Assembly (NCBI GenBank): GCA_014898415.1
Contig: RCTD01000025.1
Span: 967,406-1,031,405 of the forward strand
Direction: 5' to 3'
From: Stromatinia cepivora
Taxonomy: Eukaryota; Ascomycota; Leotiomycetes; Helotiales; Sclerotiniaceae
Length of the DNA stretch: 64,000 bases
Below, in pieces: positions 47,300-60,299 of this stretch. The notes under the pieces were generated by a model. That model saw only the letters and a program-made list of their open reading frames with translations. It was not told the origin of the DNA and searched no databases. Position numbers and translations under genes: made by a program. Position 1 is the first letter of the stretch, and each line of letters starts with the position of its first letter.

Positions 47300-49890
47300 A
47301 TAATTTCATTATCAAAAATATATAATAGAAAACTAATTAATTTAAATTCAAAGATAATTTGGTTTTTATTTTAATAAATAATATAATTATATTTGATATA
47401 TTTATTTTTATTAATATACTATTATTATACTTTTTTTATTAAATCTTTTTACAAGATTTTTTTATATTTATGAATAAAATAAGGAATTTTAAATTTAAAT
47501 TTTGAAATATTAAAAAAGAAATATATTTATTTAACTTTGGTATTATAATCCTTAATATTCATTAAAAAATATTTAATTAAAAAATACAAAATATCAATAA
47601 TCTTTATTCGAAATATAAATTATAATTTAATTTCTTTAAAGATTATATTATTAAAAAAAATATTAATATCTTTAAAAAAAATAATTATAAAAATAATTTT
47701 TTAAATTGATAAAATATTTTTGATAATTATAATTAAAATCCCATCAATAAAACCAATATACCTCTCTATCCTAATATCTACTATCAAAGAATAATCAAAA
47801 TAATAAAACCTAAATCTCTTAACCTATTCTACATACCATATTCCCATATCATAAATCAAAATATAATAATATAAATAATAACAATCCTCTATAAAACAAA
47901 AACTAATAAATTATTAATAATTTTAATGAAATTTCAAATATAATAAATTATATATTTGATTTTCATAATTCTTTTTGTAAAAAAAAAAACATTATTATTA
48001 AACAATTTCAAAGTTTTATAAATATAAAAATTATCAATATATTCAAAATAAAAGTTGATATTTTATAAAAAAAAAGTCTTATAAAATATAATATATATAA
48101 AATGAATAAAAATAAAGAATTTTAAAAAGTATTATAAATAATTTGATAATTCGACATAATAAAACTCTTTAAATATATTTTGATAAATTCATTAATAAAA
48201 AAGAAATTTATTAATTTAAATAAAGAAAAAGATTATTTTTATTTGATTATTAATAATTTTTCAATAATTATTTCTTTAAAAAATATCAAAAGCATTTTGA
48301 ATATCTATAATAATTATAATAATTTTTAATCTTTAAAATAAAATTATCTTAATATTATATAAAAAAAAACAATCAAATCTATAATTATTTTTCGAAAAAA
48401 AAAATTTTAATATTAAAAATTCAAAGTATTATATATAAATATCATTTATCCGATTCCTTTAATAATAATATATTCCAAATCTTTAAAAATATAGAACATG
48501 AATATTAATTAATCTTTATAAATAGATTAAAGAATTTTTTTTTATTTACTTTAAAAATTATTATAATCTTAATCAATTTCTAAATCTAAAAAAGAATTTT
48601 AAAATTAAACAACAATTATATAAATTATATATTATATGTTTAATTAATTCTCAATATACTTTAAATAATCAAATTATAATTCTATCAATCTTTAATAATA
48701 TACTGAAAATATTAATAATATTTCTTTTCTTTTTTTATATAAAAATAAACTTATTTATTTAAAAGTCATATTATTTTATTAATCGATTAATAAATCATTA
48801 TTCAAATTATTATATAGATTGAAATATATAAAATTTCTATTTTATTTATTATATCATTTATTATTAGATTATAAATAAATAATAAAAACAATTTGAAATT
48901 AAGTTTGAATTTATATTCATTAATAATCTTATAAAAATCTTTATTATTGGTAACTCTATTAAAAAATTATTTTTAATATTTATATTTCTTTTTTTTTAAA
49001 TAATATTATAAAAACTTTAATAATAAACGAATTTATTTTGGGTTTTCGAGTCTTGATATAATTTTATAAATCTTTTTATAATTATTAATGCATTATAAAA
49101 TAAAATACTTTTTATTTCCATCAAATTTATTTATTATATAAATAATTGATCTCAAAATATTAATAAAATTCTTTATAAAAACTTCAATTATATTAGTATC
49201 AATTTTTTTTTGGAGATATATAAACCAATAATATTAATATTAATAAAATTTAAGAATTTATTAAAAGAATTCTTTAAAATTAGACAATAGAATTATTTTA
49301 AAGCAATTTATTCTTTATTAAAAATTAATATAATTTGAATTATAGAATGAAATTTAATATAATATATAAATACTTTCTAATAAAAATATTAATAAATAAA
49401 TTATTGAAAAAAATGAAATCTAAAATATATTTTATTCTGTAAATAAATTTATTAAAATTACTAATAAAATTTATAATATTAATAATAAATCAAATCATTA
49501 GATTGTTATTTTAATAAATAATATAAATACCAAATTCAAATATATTATATTATATATTGAAATAATTTTCGATAAAATATTATTAAATAAATATAATATT
49601 ATATTGTTTTTTGATATCATAATCGATTTCGATTATACAATTTTGAAAAACGAATATTATAAAAAAAATATTATTATTTAATATAAAACAAAAGAAAAAA
49701 AAGTTCTTTTTATGCTTTTTATATTTCTTTATGATATATTAAAAATTTATTAATAATTATAATTCTTAAAATCTTATAAATATATTATTTCAAAATTCGA
49801 AAAGATAATCTAAAATAAAATAAAAATAATAAAATAAACTTTTGCAATTATTTAGAATCAAAAATATAAAGATATCATCAAGTTGAGATT
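47300..49890 (-). repeat. Unknown repeat family, inverted copy B
   Basis: The reverse complement aligns over long stretches with 62,390-63,900 and with 58,500-60,150; for instance the reverse complement near 48,840 reads ATAGAAATTTTATATATTT against ATAGAAATTCTATATATTT near 62,410. Its right end also matches part of the head segment at about 60,360-60,620, so this copy has an internal deletion. It is cut off by the gypsy element's left target site. Boundaries are approximate. Confidence 0.65.
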
Positions 49891-49895
49891 TTTAT

Positions 49896-50192
49896 TGTTA
49901 CGGTTGTTAAAAGGATATTACTAGTAAAGCTAGGAAACTCTATAAGGAAATGACTTTATTATTAGAAATAAATATACAATTAACAGTATATCATTGTTCG
50001 ATTAGAAAATTCTATAAAATCTCTATATTTATTAAATTCTGATATATAATCAATAGTTTGTTATTGTTTTGATTTTATTCTTTATTAAATTTAAAAAAAG
50101 AAAATTCTTCTAAATAGAAAAGGGATAATGAAAAGTTTTATAATTGTTTTAGGATTAGATTAATTGATTCTTTGTTATTTGTGATTTTAATA
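49896..50192 (+). repeat. 5' LTR of the gypsy element
   Basis: Starts TGTTACGGTTG, a common chromovirus LTR start, and aligns over its length with 57,005-57,296. Nearly all differences are G/A or C/T. It is 5 bp longer than the 3' LTR because AGATT is duplicated near 50,155. The original ...CA end is mutated to TA here. Confidence 0.88.
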
Positions 50193-51559
50193 ATTCTTTT
50201 TATTTTATTTTTAGAAACAATTTATTAATTAATTATTATCGATATTTTTTTGAATAATTATAATGGGAACAAAAAGCATTCCAAATCTATTAATTAATTC
50301 AAATACCTTTCAAATTCGAAGAGAAAACACATCGAGGATTTAGAATGATAATGAAGATGAAATATTTGATACCAAATCGTTAATTTATTATATAGTTTAA
50401 AATAAAACTGATATAAAGATTTGAAAATATATAAAAAGAATTCGAAATCGGAAAATCGGAAAATCAATAATAGATCGAAAAGATCTTTGCTTATTTTATA
50501 CCAAAAAAAATAATTAATTTGTCGATAACAATTATTAATAATAAGGAAATAATATTTAATTTCATTTCAATTCTTCAAAAAAAATCCTTAAAACTTCAAA
50601 AACTCCTATTTTACAAAGATTCTATTATTACAGAAATAAAGGATTTCTTTTTTCAAATTGAATTCATATTTCGGAATAATAATTAATGGATACTATTTTC
50701 CAATAAATCAAAAGAAAATAGATTATATTATTCAATACTTCTAAAAACAATCTCTTATAATTTGATATCGATGCGAAAATAGAATAATAGACTTTAATAT
50801 ATTATAAAAAGAATTTAGGGAATATATATATAATATAATATTAAATAAAAATAATTGTTAGTATTTAATTATATAATAAATAATCTATATTAAATGATAA
50901 TTTATATAAAATATAAACAATTTTATAATATATTTTGATAATTTAAAAAAGAAAATCGAATTAAAAATAGAAAATATTTGGAAAGAATATCTTCTAATAA
51001 ATTTATTTCCTTATATTACAAAAAGAATTTCGGAATTATTTTAATAATCAAAAAGTAGAAACGAATGAATTAAATAAATATATTATTTAAAGAATATAAA
51101 TAAAATATATTATATAGTAATTCCTTTCGATATACTTTATAATCGAAAATAAGGTAATTTTTTTATATAATCAAATTATTCTTTTAATCTTTTTCAAAAT
51201 AGATAATTTCAGAAGTAAAATAATTTATTATCGATTATTGATATACAATTACAATTTCAATATTCCAAATCTTCTTTTATAGAAAAAAAAGATAAAGGAA
51301 TTTCAAAGGAAAATTATTGAGAATAAGAACTATAATATTATCGCTATCAATAATCAGATTATTATTCAAAAGGATATATTAATCTATATATTTATTAATA
51401 ATATAAAGGCAATTATTTTGTTTATAATTGCTTTATATATCCTTTGCAAAATAATAATCAAGGAAATATTGCAATTCAGTAATAATTTTAATCATTTCGA
51501 TAATTTTGAATCCTTAATAAGAAAAATATATTATTTTAATTATTAAAACAAATTTCAAG

Positions 51560-51840
51560 ATCGATAATATTTTAATAAAGATATATTATCTTATTGATTC
51601 TGGAATACAAATTAATATTATTCAATAAAATAAATATATCGAATAGGATTAGATCTTTAATTTTAATAAAAGCATTTTATTAATATCAATTAATAAAATT
51701 AATATATTCTTTTATGATAACCATTAATTCGATATCGAAATAATAAACGAATATAAAGAAAAAAGGATATATACTCATCAATTCATTATTATCATTCTAG
51801 ATCTATCAAAGATCGATATTATTTTAGGATTATCTTAATT
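51560..51840 (+). pseudogene. Remnant aspartic protease of the gypsy element
   Basis: One frame retains LIDSG followed by a hydrophobic NII stretch, and about 75 codons later ILGL with the normally following Trp codon changed to a stop. These are the flap-side and active-site landmarks of retropepsins. Multiple stops make it non-functional. Confidence 0.75.
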
Positions 51841-52079
51841 TCAAATAATAAATCTAAATATCGATTAACAATCGATTTTGTTTTGTTTCAAATTTATATT
51901 ATAAGATTTCGAAATAATAATAATCAAGAAATTATATAAAGAAATAAAAACCAAAATCAAAATCTGTATACTATTATCTGAAATCCAATCAATTATAAAA
52001 GTATTATCAAATTTCCAAAATATTCTAATATTATTATTCTTATAAATACTTTTTGAGTATAAAAAATACAAAAAAACCT

Positions 52080-53480
52080 TTTTCGAAAATAAGAATAATA
52101 TATTCTCCGATTATTATTCAATAGAATATTATATTAATCTTAAATCTGGATCAATTTTTTCTTAAAGATTAATATATACTTTTTCGAAAAAAAAACTAAT
52201 AATTCTATAAAAATATTTCGAAAAATATCAAAAGAAAAATTGGATTTATTACTTAATTAATTTTACTAAAACTTTGATTATATTTATTTTAAAGAAAGAA
52301 AATGATTATTGATTATATATTGATTGTTATAATCTCAATCGTATTACCAAAAAAAAACTGTATCTCTTTATTTCTAATTGATAAATCATTAAATTGATAA
52401 ATCATTCAATTGATAAATCATTAAATTGTTTAAAATAAAGGGTTTTCTTTATAAAACTCGATCTTAAAGATATAAATTATCGAATATATATATATAAAAA
52501 AACAATAAATAAAAGATAATATTCTATATTTATTATAAATAATTTGAATATTTAATTATATCTTTTGGTCTAATCAATACCTTTATTATCTTTCAAATAT
52601 ATATCAATTAAATATTTATTAATCTTATAAATAATATTTTTATTTATTTCAAAAATAGGGAAATCTATATTATTAATATTTATAGAATCCTTATTAGATT
52701 GTTTAAATATAAACTTTATATTAAATTAAAGAAATATATATTCTATATATACAAAATAGAATTCCTAGATTTTATTATATCAAGGAAAAGCATTATTATA
52801 GAATTAAACAGAATTCAAATTATTATTGAATAATTAATATCGATATCCCTTCGCAAAATTCAAATCTTTTTAAATTTTGTAAATTTCTATCAATAGTTTA
52901 TTACAATTTATTTGCAAATCATTTATAATTTAATAAATCTATTACAAAATATTAAAAAAGGAAAAACTATATTAAAATTCAAATAAACAAAAAAGATTCA
53001 AAATATTTTTGATAATTTAAAAGAAACCTTTATTATAATATTAATACTCCAATATTTCGATCCAACATTTTGAGTTTTAATCGAAATTGATATTTCTGAA
53101 TTTATATTAAAATATATACTCTTTTAATTATTCCTTGATAATACAAACAATTTTATTATCTTTCAATAATATCCCATTACTTTTTATTTATAGAAATTCA
53201 ATCCAATAAAATAAAAGTACTTTATTTATAATCAGAAACTTTTGATTATTTATATAACTTTTATTCAATAACAATATTATATCACAAATAATCGATATAT
53301 TATTATAATCAAAATAAATTATAATAGTTTTTAATACTTTATAAAGAAAAAAGAATTCAATAATAAATAAATATAATAAACCGAAATCTTAATTATTTAT
53401 AAATCAAATTAATTAAATTCTATTGATAATTTATCAAGATAACCAGATTATATAGAAAATATAAATAATATCAACGAAAT
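52080..53480 (+). pseudogene. Remnant reverse transcriptase and RNase H
   Basis: The plus strand retains an IDCYNLNRIT stretch (about 52,320) and FEYLIISFGL (about 52,550), equivalent to the conserved D-Y-R-x-LN and F-E-Y-L-x-x-P-F-G-L motifs. The catalytic Asp pair is now two Asn codons at 52,630-52,635. Further on, SLRKIQIFLNFVNFY (about 52,850) matches the connection region, and the RNase H part follows to about 53,480. Stop codons fall mainly where Trp or Gln would be expected. Confidence 0.85.
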
Positions 53481-53724
53481 ATTATCTATATTATAAAATA
53501 AATTGAAAAATACTACAATAATAACCGCAATTTTCTTTTTCTCGAAAATAAAAATAGAATCCTTATAGAATATTATAAATCTCTTCCAATAAAAAAGGTA
53601 TAACTTATCTTTATACAATTTTGAAGAATCATTAATAAAAATTAATTACAAACAATCGATACTATATTAGATAATTAATATATTAACTAATAATAAAACA
53701 ATATTTGAACTAATATCGAAATCA

Positions 53725-54940
53725 ATGAAAAATAGTTTATTACAATTTCAAAAGAATAATGATTTTATAAAGAACAAAGAATATCTAAAGCATCAATATA
53801 ATTCAACTAGAAACATTACATTTTGGAAAATCGATATCGATGATTTACTCACTTATAATGAATATATCTTTATACCATCAAATAAAATCATAAAAACCGA
53901 AATCTTGAAAACTTATTATAATAATTTTATAAAAGGTTATTAAAATATCAAAAAAATCTAAAAAATCTTAAAAAACAAATATTTCTGATTTAGTATAATA
54001 AAAGATATAAAAAGTATATATAAATATATATTATTTATTAATAAATAATTATAAAATATTATCAACTTTATAACAAATTATAAACCCTATTATTCCTTTT
54101 TGATCTTTAGAAAAAAATAATAATAGATTTTATTATAGATTTATTTTCTTCAAAAATAAATAAATATATATATAATATTATCTTCGTTATTATCAATAAA
54201 TATATAAAATTTATTTGATATATTTTAATTAATAAAACAATAATCTTATTTGAATTAATAGAGATTTTATTTCAATATATTTTTAAGGATTTCAATATAT
54301 TTAAAAGAATAATTTCAAATCGAAAATTATAATTTGTAAACAAATTTTAAAGAAGCTTACTTTTTTATTTAAAAATATATTACAAATCAATAACCAAATA
54401 AAATAATAAAACCAAAACCTAATTTATTATATTATTCATTATATTAATTGAAGATAAAACAATTGAATATTATTATTATCTCTAATAGAATTCATTTATA
54501 ATATAATATAATATAATACAATTAACAAAATACCCTTTAAAACAATATATAGATATCTATTCATATTTAACTATATCAACAAAAACATTAATATTAAAGA
54601 AAAAATACTTGTTGTACAAAAACATATCGAATTGTTAAATCAAGAAAAAACAAAATTAATAGAAATTTAAAATAATTCAATAAAGAAAAGATCAAAGAAT
54701 AATAAGAAAGATTTATTTTAACGATTTTATATTAATAATAAAGTTATATTCAATATTAAAAACATCAAACAATTATAATCCAAACAGAAATTCTTTAATT
54801 GTTTTATAAGCTCCTTTATTATTATTATCAATATCAAAAATAATGGACAAATATACAAACTAGTATTTCCAATATTATACAAAATATATAATATCTTTTA
54901 TATCTCATTATTCAAATTATAATTTGAATACAAAAATACC
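53725..54940 (+). pseudogene. Remnant integrase
   Basis: The segment 53,725-53,940 is still open for 72 codons and looks like the zinc-binding entry of a gypsy integrase (IFIPSNKIIKTEILKTYY). The catalytic core is visible at 54,130-54,330 (IIIDFIIDL, then IINKY where an Asp is usual), and the C-terminal part near 54,700-54,900 reads NNKVIFNIKNIK. Stops and D-to-N changes abolish function. Confidence 0.8.
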
Positions 54941-54954
54941 ATTGATCCCTTATC

Positions 54955-55140
54955 TCCTGAAGAAATCGAAGGATATATAGAATATAAAATCGAAAAAATA
55001 CTAGTTTATAAAAAAAGAGAATAAAGAATATAATATTTGATATAATAAAAAAATTATTAGTTAATAAAAGATATATAAAAAGCTTTATGAAACTTAATAT
55101 ATATCAAAAAACATTTAAAAAATTACAAAAAAGAAAATAT
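54955..55140 (+). pseudogene. Remnant chromodomain at the end of pol
   Basis: After the integrase C-terminus the frame reads LSPEEIEGYIEYKIEKILVY, then degenerate codons with two adjacent stops where the aromatic Trp-Lys of a chromodomain would be. In chromoviruses this domain targets integration to heterochromatin, which fits the location. Confidence 0.7.
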
Positions 55141-55149
55141 ATCATTATT

Positions 55150-57004
55150 ATAATAATAACAAAGAACAAAGAAATAATATTATCAAAATATATTACAAAA
55201 ACAAAAAAGATTTATATTTATATTAGAAAATTAAAATATCTATATTTAAAAATCCTTATATAATCAATTTATTCTAATATATTATTAAAAATATATTATC
55301 TTTATTTCATTATCAGATATTTGTATTTTCTTTATTCTTTTATCTCTTCTTTCAATAATCTATCCTTACCTATATTGTTCAAATCCTTATCGATATCCAA
55401 TTTCATTGATTAATAGAATATTCATTGAATATATTTTTCAGTAATAAAATCCCAATAGGAAATTCGTAAAATTATTATAGAAATAAATATAAAGAAAGAT
55501 TTATTTACACTTTGTAATCGAAATCCGAAAGATCTATTAGTATATAATTATTGATCAATTAAATTCAATTCATTATATTCGTTATATCGATTTAGAAGTT
55601 TTTTCATTAACTAATTATATTTATTTAGAATAATATTTATATTATTACTATTGGAATCTTTCAAAAATCGAAACTCTTAGTTTGAATTATTGATTTCTTT
55701 ATTATAGATATTATTAACTTTATTAAGGCTATCAATGTTTTTTGATAATCGATTAACGATATTATATTTATTTTAGAAATTGGATTCAATTTATTAGAAT
55801 TTGCTAAAAATAAAAGCGGTATATTAGTTATTGGAGTTTTTTCTTTTTTAAACTTTTTGAAGTTCGAAGGTTTAATATTAGATTGTTATAAATCTTTATT
55901 ATCATTATCAAAAAATTCGGTTAATTCTGATAATTTTGTTTTGATTATTTGAGATACAATAATTTGTAATTTTTTCATTATCATTTTATTAATACTTTTA
56001 ATACTTTTGATTTTGTTTTTAATTATCTTTCGATATATCGATTTTGCTGGCGAAGTACAAATAGATTTCGATGATTTGGATCGAATTGGGGAAGCCTTAG
56101 GGATTTCTTTTTTATTTTTTTTGCTAATAATATTCTTTAATTTATTTTCATTTGTTGGTTTATTCACCGATTATTAATATAGCTATACAATTATTAACAA
56201 GAAAAACGATGAATTATATTCAATATATTAATAAAATATCATTACAAATCTATATATATCTTTATTAATTTCATCAATTTCTTTATTTATATATTTAGTA
56301 TTAGTATAGTTTCCTTTGTATTATAGAGTAATTATATCAAATTATATTTTTTTTATTTGCAAAGGAAGGCCTTTACTCTCTATATAAATTTAATTTGTTG
56401 ATTCTTCAATTTTCTTAATAGTATAATCTTTTTAAGCGAATTTATTTCGGCTATTTATTATTTGTAATGAAATTGTAATAAACGATTTATTACAGAATTA
56501 ATATTTTTTAATGGTATTATATAGGGTTTCTTCTTTCGAATATATTTTATATATATTAGATTGAATTTTTTTAGAAAAGAATATTTCTTGTTTATTATCT
56601 CTTTTTCAAACAAAGATTTTATATTATTATAATAAGTAATGTATTTAATATAACAAAAGTATATCAGATATATAAATTGATAAGGTATACAAATCAAATA
56701 TATTATTAATTCGGGAAAAGGCTGAAATATAATAGAGAAAGTAATAAAAGTTTTAAAATATAATATCGCAATTGCAACAAAGAAATATGAAAATTTGAAA
56801 ATAGAATTTCAAAAGATTTATATAATTTTCAAAAAACAGATTATATATATTTTTGTTATTATTATTATTATTATTTATGTCTTTATTTATTATACAAAAA
56901 TCATTATATATTATAACCACCTTATTAATCGATAGCTCTCCATAATTACAAATATATCAACAATTTATCAGCTTCTCAAAAACGAAACCCCAAAAGAAAG
57001 GCTT
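55150..57004. other. Extra 1.85 kb between pol end and 3' LTR, with minus-strand frames
   Basis: The plus strand has no gypsy-like coding here. On the minus strand, open frames occur at 56,167-55,886 (93 codons, Lys/Ser-rich, with SPIRSKSSKSICTSPAKS) and 56,697-56,458 (79 codons). Composition switches from A-rich on the plus strand left of ~55,300 to T-rich right of it, consistent with a coding-direction change. A purine tract AAAAGAAAGG (56,992-57,001) just before the 3' LTR fits a polypurine tract. Confidence 0.5.
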
Positions 57005-57296
57005 TATTATAATTATGAAAAGAACATTATTAATAAAACTAAGAAACTTTATAAAGAAACAGCTTTATTATTAAAAACAAATATATGATCAATAATATAC
57101 CATTATTCAATTAAAAAACTCTATAAAATCTTTATATTTATTAAACTTTAATATATAATCAATAATTTGTTATCATTCCGATATTGTTCTTTATTGGATT
57201 TAAAAGAAAGAGGTTCTTTTAAATAGAAAAGGGATAATGAAAAGTTTTATAGCTGTTTTAGGATTAATTGATTCTTTGCCATTTATGACTCTGACA
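57005..57296 (+). repeat. 3' LTR of the gypsy element
   Basis: Aligns with 49,896-50,192. Its first bases are TATTATAA (TGTTACGG in the 5' copy), and its end CTGACA keeps the CA lost in the 5' copy. The target duplication TTTAT follows directly. Confidence 0.88.
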
Positions 57297-57301
57297 TTTA
57301 T

Positions 57302-60160
57302 ATAGATTATATATATTAATAATAAATATACTTTAATCAATAATATCCTTATTTTCCAAAAAAATAATAATACAAATTGATTTCAAATTTATTAATTATA
57401 AATCTTTGAAATATAAAATTAATTTAACAATTAAAAAGATTGTTTAGATTATTTTATTTTAAAATTCATTTATTTATTTGAAATTTTTTAATTTTGAAAA
57501 TAAAATAAAGATAATCAATAAAAAAAACCATTATTATTTATTATAATCTTCATTATTAAGGTTTTGAGAATTTGTTTAAATATATAAAATACATAAAATA
57601 TATTTATTATATTTGTTATAATATTTATATTAATATGAATAAAGATTCTTTTGGAATTAATTATATCAATAATTTATATTATATTAATTGTTATAGATTT
57701 CCCATATAAATTATATTAATTGCCTCATTATTTCTAAAAAAAAGAGAGTAAATATATTGAATTAATTTGCAAAAAAATTAATATTATTTATAAATATAAT
57801 CATATTTTATTTAAAATTATTTATTCAATAAATAATATAAAAATTAATGTTTTGATTTTAATATAAATATAAAAACGAAATAATAATTTGATATAAAAAA
57901 ATCGAAAGAATTATAATTATTATTATAATCAAAATAATAGAAATCTTTATTGAAAAATCTGATATATTGAAATATAATGAAGTTATATTAAATTTTTTGA
58001 ATTCTTTTATAAAAGGTAGAATTTTTTTGGGGATTATAAATATCTTTTTTCAGAAAAATGAAATTATATTTGATAAAATTTTTAATAAACTTTTTATAAA
58101 GAATATTGATATAAATGAATTTATAATTGATTATTTTAACTTTTTTTAATAATAAAAAATTATAAAAAGTATTTTATATTATAATAGAAAGATTTATTGA
58201 CAAAATGTATAAATTGATTAAATTCATATTAATAAAAGTATTTTTATTTATATTATATTTTTTGAAATCTTTTTTTCAGATCCAATTGATATTATTTATA
58301 TTTAGGAATTCTAGATAAAAACTGAGAATAAAATTCAAAATTATTTAAAATTCAACTATTATATATCAATTGATTTTTAGAATTCTTTTATTTTTAAAAA
58401 TAAAAAAGTATTTTATTTTTGCATTATAATTTATATTTATAAAGAAATAGATTTATATATCTAATAATAAAAATATTTTATAAAAATATATTAATAATCG
58501 ATAAAATAATAAATTATTTTATTAAAAATAATTTCAATATATAATATAATATATTTAAATTTAGTATTTATATTATTTATTAAAAAAGAATTTTATTATT
58601 ATTTGAAAATCAATTATTCATATAATAAATAAATCCAATTAAAATAAAGAATATTCAATTTTATAAGAAAATAATAATTACAAAAAGATTGAAAAAGATT
58701 ATATCAAAATCTAAAAGATCGAAATGAATTTATTTATTATCAAAGTTTTCTATAATATTATTTATAAAATTAAATATAAATAGTAAAAAATTAAAAATAA
58801 TAAAAAACTTTATAAGATTAGTAATTAATATAAATTGAAATATAATTTTAAATTGTTTTTTTATTCATTAATAATTCAATAATAAATAATATAGTAAAAA
58901 ACAGAAAATTTATATATTTTAATATTAAATTATTTTAATATAAATACTGATTTATTCATCAATTAATAAAACAATATAATTTTTGAATAATTCAATGCAA
59001 TTTTCAAAAAAAAAATATTATTAAAATTTGATTATTCAAAATAAATTAAAAATCAATCAACTATATAATATATAATTTGTATAATTATTATTTAGTTTTA
59101 AATTTCTGTTTTTAAATTCGAAAATTCATTAAAATCGAGATACTTTTTAAGATAAAAAAGATAAATCTTTAATTTGTTTATACAAATCTACTGTATTTAT
59201 TTAATATATTTCTAAAGATTTAAAATACATTATTATTAGAAAAATCAAATAGATAATATTTTAAATTTTTAATAAAAGAGAATTTTTCTTTGAAAAATAA
59301 TTATAAATTTGATTATCAATTTTAGATATAATATTGAAATAATTATATCTATAGAATTGAAAATCATTATAATCATTATAAATATATAAAATAGTTTTAA
59401 TACTTTTTTAAAAACTAATTATTAAAATCGATAATCAAACAAAAATAATCCTTTTTTTCATTCAAGATTATAGATTCTTTTTCATTGATAAATTTATTAA
59501 AATATATTTTAAAATATTTATTATTTTGAATTATTAAATAATTTATAATATTTTTCGAAACTTTGTATTTTTATTTCTTTTATATACATTATATTTAATT
59601 CAATTCTTCTTATTAAATATTGAATTTTAATTTAAATATATTAATGATTTCTATATTTATAAGATTTCAAAATTATTTAATAATAATACTCGTTTATTTT
59701 TTATAGATAAAATATATAAATTAAAGAAATCAAAATAAATCTAATTCTATATTTTTATATTTAAGAAATTGAAAATAATTTGTATATATAAGAAGAAGAA
59801 TAATTTTATTTTATTATATATAATAAATAAAGATTTCATTATTGTTTTTATTATTGTAATCGATGAACAGAATTTTTAATTTGTTTTATAATAATCGAAA
59901 GAATAATTTATTAAAAAATTAATATTTCGAAAATATATTATGCAAAGAATTATAAAGATTCGATATATTATTTATTATATTCAGAATTTTATCGAAATTA
60001 TCAATAATTTATTTGTTTTTGTATCATAGAAAGTCATGATTATTTATATTATTTCTTTTTTGATTTATAATATAAAGATATAATTTATAAATTGAATTAA
60101 AAAATTTTAATTTTATTATTCTAATTCGTTTTCAATAATAAATATTCGTATTTTATTAAT
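57302..60160. repeat. Unknown repeat family, direct copy C2
   Basis: Begins at the right edge of the gypsy element and aligns in the same orientation with 61,250-63,800. Matching landmarks include ATATTTGATAAAATTTTTAA (58,065) versus ATATTCAATAAAGTTTTTAA (61,930), and AATAATTTATTTGTTTTT near 60,004 versus 63,573. It contains about 350 bp (58,500-58,860) missing from C3 but present in copy B. No intact frame. Confidence 0.65.
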
Positions 60161-60299
60161 TTAAAAAAAAACTATATTTATAATTATTCTTTTCAAAATA
60201 GTTTATATATAATCTATACAAAAATCTCAGCCTACACAATATTTTCCAATTCATAGTACCTTTATATTTTTAATTAGAACAATTACAATAGTAATCTTT

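Larger units (their letters stand above)
49896..57296 (+). mobile_element. Degenerate Ty3/gypsy chromovirus, 7.4 kb, LTR to LTR
   Basis: Bounded by two similar LTRs (297 and 292 bp) and a perfect target duplication TTTAT at 49,891-49,895 and 57,297-57,301. Reading the plus strand through stops, the order is gag-like region (50,200-51,500), aspartic protease (LIDSG at about 51,590, ILGL at about 51,825), reverse transcriptase (52,080-52,800), RNase H (about 53,000-53,480), integrase (53,725-54,500), and a chromodomain-like end (about 54,955-55,140). PR-RT-RH-INT order with a terminal chromodomain defines chromoviruses. Tryptophan codons have become stops and catalytic Asp codons Asn, the pattern expected of RIP. 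About 1.85 kb lies between the chromodomain and the 3' LTR, more than usual. It cannot encode an active protein. Confidence 0.9.

Noticed and set aside
55886..56167. 93-codon minus-strand frame as a functional gene
   Set aside because: It begins without an ATG right after a stop, is bounded by RIP-type sequence and has no recognisable domain; kept only as a possible relic.
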